Assembly: GCA_027596195.1 (NCBI GenBank)
Contig: JADGJG010000376.1
Coordinates: 1-22,049, forward strand
Length of the DNA: 22,049 nt
Source: Podochytrium sp. JEL0797
Taxonomy: Eukaryota > Chytridiomycota > Chytridiomycetes > Chytridiales > Chytriomycetaceae
Reading direction: 5' to 3'
The notes beneath the pieces were generated by a model. It did not search any database and was not told where the DNA came from. It was given only the letters and a program-made list of their open reading frames with translations. The translations under genes and the position numbers were made by a program. Shown here piece by piece: positions 17,575-22,049 of this stretch; within the stretch, counting starts at the first letter, position 1, and every line of letters starts with the position of its first letter.

Positions 17575-20500
17575 ATGGACCAAGAGCATCTCGTGGGAAC
17601 TCTTTGCGTGGAATCTGAACACGAGAGCGAATGGCAAACACATCTCGTGTTTGCTGGCACGCGTGTGGGCAAGCGCAGTGTTCTCTCTCCTGGTGTGCGG
17701 CTTTGCGTGGCGAGTGATTCGAATACCTCAAACACTCCCCCGGCTCACCACGACCACTCCATGGATACACACTCGATGAATACTCCCTCTACTCCGAATA
17801 CGCCCTCTGCGAATGCTCCGAATGCTCTCAATCCTACTCCCAAACACACCACCACGGTGCAAGTGTTTGCGAGCGCCACTGCACCCTTCTTTTCGCTTCC
17901 TGTGAATTTGCTCGATGCCTTGTTTCCGCTGCCCTCACTTGTTTCCGCCAATGCTTCGACGCTCCTCGCGGCGTGCTGTCCCGATCCGACCCAATGTGTT
18001 CCTATCGACTCCCACTTTCCTACTCGCCTTCGCCCTGCCCTTCTTCCGTTCCAGAAACGCGCCCTGGCCTGGATGCTGCAGCGCGAAGGTGCCTTGCCTG
18101 GCCCTGCTCTCGCCTTGCCGCCCTTTGTCGAACAAGTCACGACGGAGCACGACGAATCCCTGCTCCTCAACCGCTTCTCGGGCAACATGACCTTCTCCAC
18201 AGATCCCACACTGATCAGGTGCGACAACTTGAACGACATCCAAGGCGGCATCTTGGCGGGTAACCTTTTTTCATTTGCACTCAAAAAAATCCGATAACGA
18301 ACGCGTTCTTCCTTTCAACAGACGAAATGGGTCTCGGAAAGACAGTCGAAATCCTTGCCCTGATTTGCGCCCACCCCGCAACAACAACCTCCTCGCCACC
18401 CCTCGACACTTCCACCGTCTTCAAACTCCCCTCCAAAGCCCAACTCTCCCACACCCCTCGCACCATCAAAACATGCCCCTCCTGCCACCCCACCACCACC
18501 CCCTCAACCCTCATCCAATGCTTCCTCTGCACCCGATACTTCAACGCCTCCTGTCGCGAATGTACCCCAACTCCTCCCCACCCCACCACACACTTCCAAT
18601 GCCACCCATGTACCGCAGTGCCTCCCCAAAACACACTCTTCCCCACCGCCGCAACCCTCATCATCACCCCCCAATCCATCCTCTCGCAATGGGTTTCCGA
18701 ACTGCACACCCACGCGCCGCACCTCTCGGTGCACATCTACCGCGGCCGACATGCGGGGGATACCGTCTCTGCCCGTGAATTGTCGGGGTATGATGTCGTT
18801 GTGACAACGTATCCTGTGTTGCAGAAGGAAGTGCATCTCGCGCAGGGGGATAACATGCGGTCGAGGCGCGCGGGCATGTCGCAACGCGTTTATGAGAGGC
18901 CGCGGTCACCGCTTGTTGAAGTGAAATGGTGGAGGGTTTGTTTGGATGAAGCGCAGATGGTGGAGTCGAGTTGTACTGCGACGGCCAAAATGGCGCGACT
19001 CGTCCCGCGCGTGCATGCGTGGGTTGTGACGGGGACGCCTGTGCATAAGGAGGGGGTGTTGGATTTGTATGGGTTGTGTGTGTTTTTGAGGGTGGTGCCT
19101 TTTGATGGTGGAGACGGGGGTGGGACCAAGGCGTTTCAAGCTGTGGTGGAGAGGGATTTTACGGGGTTGGTCAAGTTTTTTCAGGGGTTCATGTGGAGGA
19201 ATACGAAAGAGAGTGTCAAAGGGGAGGTGGAGTTGCCTGTGCAGAGGCAGGTGGTTGTGGAGTTGGAGTTTGGGGGGGTCGAGAGGAGTTGTTATGAAGA
19301 GTTGGAGCGGTGTTGTGTGGAGGAAGTGAGGAAGATGGAGGAGGCTGTATTGAGGGGTGGGAAGAAGAGGGAGAGGTTGGTGGAGGATGGGAAGGTGAAG
19401 ATGAGGCAGTGGTTGTTGCGGTTGAGGCAGATTTGGTATTTTGATATTTTTTTTGACGTCGAATTACTGCAGCTTCTCATTGCTCACAAAAAAATACAGT
19501 TGTCACCCACAAATTGGGGAACACAACAAAACCGCACTCGGCGGCAAACTCGGCACCATCGATCAAGTCCTCGATGTGATGCGCAAGCAAAGCACCGCCA
19601 CCGTCGTTGCCAGCGAACGCACCCTCATCACGCTTCGGTTCCAAAAAGCGCATTTGCACGAGAACTTGAAAGAATACGACCGCGGGATTGCCATTTATGA
19701 AGCGGCGCTTGTGGATATCCGGGCGCGAATTCGAACTACTGTGGAGGAGATTGCGGGGTTGGAGGGGAGGGGTGTGGCTGCTGGTGGGGGGGAGGAGAAG
19801 GAGGATTCTGAGATTGGGGAATCTGCGACGGCGGATCTTCGTAGCACGCTCTCGCATCAACTCAGTTCCTTTAAGCAACTCGAACATCAGGCGCTCTTTT
19901 TCATTGCGTGTTGTTACAATTCTCTAGAGAATGAGGAAATGGAAACGGAGTATTATGCGAAAGCGGAGGCGTTGCGGAGGGAGATTTTGGCGGATTTTGA
20001 GGGGGCTGTTGAGCGGTTACGGGGGGAGGTTTTGCGTGACTCGTCGATGCGTGTTGTCATGAGGTTGATTCGAGAGTGTGTTGAATGGCAGCGCGGGAGT
20101 CTGAAGCGGTTGCGAGGGGGTGGGATTGTGGTGCGGGATGGGTTGGAACGCGTGAAGGCGGTTTTGGATACGGTGGGGAAGCAGTGGGATGTGGGTGTGT
20201 CTGTGTGGCGCGCGAGGATTCTCGAGCTTGTGAATTCGAGTTTGGAAAATGTGGCGGCGGCGGCGGCTCAACGTGAGGAGGATGTGGTGCCTAGTGGTAG
20301 TGGAGCCGCGGAGGGCGAGTCGAGCGCTCTGAACCCGACTGGGGAAGAGTACACGCGCGGATTGGACGTCCAACAAGAACTCGACGTCCTAATGGACCAG
20401 TACCCTCGCCTTCTCGCAGAACGCAGAGAACTCCTAACGGGCGTACTTGCGATCCTGCCCCCGAAACCAGATGACGTTGAAACCTCTCCTTTCGAGCGAG

Positions 20501-22049
20501 AGTGTGAAACATTACGATCGCGGTTCGCGTTGAAACGTGGGGAAATGAATTTGACGGCTTTGGTGAAGGATTTGAAGGAGGTTGCTGAAAGTGCTGGGGG
20601 TGTGATGGTTCCTGAGGTTGAGAAGCGGATGGTGGGGGAGTTTGTGAGGCAGGTTGGGGAAGGGGTTGAGGTTTGGATGAAGTGTTATGGGGAGTTGCAA
20701 AAGTGAGTGGTGCTTTTGATTTCTAATTCTGAAGTCTGCTTTTGGGAGTGGGGGTTTGAAGATTGCTGACAAAATGGGGTGTAGGGAGCTCAACAAGCTC
20801 AGAAGACTCGCCAACGCGCGCATCGACTTTTTCCGACACTTGCAACACATTTCAGATAGCGTCGAGAACCCAGCGCGACCCGACAACATCCAACAAGCCC
20901 TCCTCACAACCCAAACCGAAATCATGACCACCGAAACCCTCCTCGCGTCTCAAATCAGTCGATGCAAGTATCTCCACAACCTCTCCCCGAACCATTCCTC
21001 TGCATCTATACCGGCTGTTGTATCTGGGAAGGGGAAGGGGAAGGAATTGGAGGTGGAGGAGGTGGAAGGTTACGAGTGTCTTGTATGCAAAGAGCCATTC
21101 GAGGAAGGTTGGATCACCGAGTGCGGCCACTTTTACTGCGATTATTGCATGCGACTGTGGATCCCCAAACACCGCAAATGTGCCATGTGTAAGCAACGGC
21201 TAACAGACCTCGAAACGCAATTGACCAAAGTCGGACAAATTACACGCGACATTGCGGCGGGCGGGCTTGTTTCAAACGCGGCGCGTGGTGGGGAGGTGTA
21301 CGCGTACCCGCGAATGGAGGCCGGGATGCAATCGCGGATTCAATCCCTCAAACTCGATTCAACCGATTTCTTTGGAACCAAAACGGATTTCGTGTTGAAA
21401 CATATTTTGAGTATCGTTTCGATGGACCCCGGGGCCAAGTGTCTTATTTTTTCGCAGTGGGATGCTGTGTTGAATGTGGTTGCGATGGGGTGTGATGCGA
21501 ATGGGATTGGGTATGTTAAGATGGAGGCTGGTGCTGGGAGGGGGAAGGGGAAGAAGGGGAGGGATGCTGTGACGCTGTTTCGGGAGGAGGAGGGGGTCAA
21601 GGTTTTCATGTTGAATGCGAAAAGTCAGTCGAGTGGGTTGACGCTTGTGAATGCGAGTCATGTTTTTTTGGTGGAGCCTGTGGTGAATTTGGGGTTGGAG
21701 ATGCAAGGTGAGGATTAGTTTTTTATAGGTGGTTTGTGTGTGTGAAGGAGGGGGGGGCGTGTCTGCCCCCGACAACTGAAACTTTCAGCACAACAATACA
21801 GCTATTAATCGAGTGCATCGAATCGGACAAACCAAACAAACGTTTGTGTATCGATGTATCATCAAGGACACGATTGAAGGACGCGTTCATGCACTCAGGA
21901 ACCGAACCTCCCGCGATGGCGGGGGTGCGAGTGCTGCTGCTGTGGAGCTCGTGGACACCAAGACGGAGTCCAATGAGGCTGGGGGTGGAGAGTTTGTTGT
22001 GGATCGGGATGTGGAGTGGGGGTTGTTTGGGGGGGAGAGGGTGAGGGGG
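17575..22049 (+). CDS. SHPRH: SHPRH-like SNF2 helicase / RING E3 ubiquitin ligase (3' end outside window)
   Basis: Exons 17575-18259, 18322-19435, 19500-20702, 20785-21707 and 21802 to the edge encode 1391 residues so far. SNF2 motifs: LLPFQKRALAWML, then [20 protein letters not shown] (Walker A, about 224-243); DEAQ (437-440); VVTGTPVHK (motif III); RQICCHPQIG across intron 2; KCLIFSQWD (motif IV); LNAKSQSSGLTLVNA (motif V) and AINRVHRIGQTKQTFVYR (motif VI, from 1309). A PHD-like Cys cluster (about 280-326) interrupts lobe 1 and a C3HC4 RING (Cys/His at 1099, 1102, 1114, 1116, 1119, 1122, 1133, 1136) sits before lobe 2, the SHPRH/Irc20 arrangement. In animals SHPRH polyubiquitinates PCNA in DNA-damage tolerance; that role is inferred here. 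The linker-histone domain of animal SHPRH is not seen at the N-terminus. Exon 5 runs open to the last base. Confidence 0.93.

Noticed and set aside
18281..18736. 151-residue minus-strand open frame with Trp/Cys/Val-rich sequence
   Set aside because: It is a shadow of the C/A-rich part of SHPRH exon 2; composition explains the lack of stops.

Overview
This is gene-dense nuclear DNA from a fungus. Evidence: short GT-AG introns (34 modelled, 43 to 262 bp, mostly 43-98 bp), CTAAC-like branch sites, AATAAA signals just after stop codons, and intergenic gaps of 17 to about 310 bp. Gene content (dynactin ARP1, a G-alpha, complex I NDUFB8, an SHPRH-type helicase/RING ligase, a TTC14-like TPR protein, an F-box-like/LRR protein, A4GALT-like glycosyltransferases) fits an early-diverging, possibly zoosporic (chytrid-like) fungus. 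That lineage call is an inference and is not proven by the sequence.

Layout, left to right: 3' end of a SAC3/GANP-family gene (+, 1-516); two tandem paralogous Golgi-type glycosyltransferases (-, 633-1981 and 2169-3535), each with one intron at the same codon; a six-exon amino-acid permease (+, 3763-5632); a TTC14-like TPR protein (+, 5798-6943); an intronless coiled-coil/F-box-like/LRR protein (+, 7084-8277); a coiled-coil protein of unknown function (-, 8408-9866); nine-exon ARP1 (-, 10147-11934); NDUFB8 (+, 12246-13425); a divergent G-protein alpha subunit (+, 13502-15279); an endosomal-type Na+/H+ exchanger (-, 15349-17557); and an SHPRH-like SNF2/RING protein (+, 17575 to beyond the right edge). 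All gene models were spliced by hand: exon lengths keep frame throughout and protein alignments across junctions agree with family sequence recalled from general knowledge.

The genes are mostly unrelated housekeeping or signalling functions. The only obvious local family is the tandem glycosyltransferase pair. Two pairs share short divergent control regions (ARP1/NDUFB8, 311 bp; exchanger/SHPRH, 17 bp between start codons), and NDUFB8 to G-alpha is a head-to-tail pair with almost no spacer.

The most unusual signal is not a gene. In nearly every long exon the sense strand is C/A-rich in its 5' part and turns G/T-rich toward its 3' end, then resets at the next exon, on both strands. The permease gene lacks this. 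Other points of note are a G-alpha whose switch-I catalytic arginine is replaced by histidine, a stop codon embedded in a poly(A) hexamer, and frequent ACGCGT hexamers.
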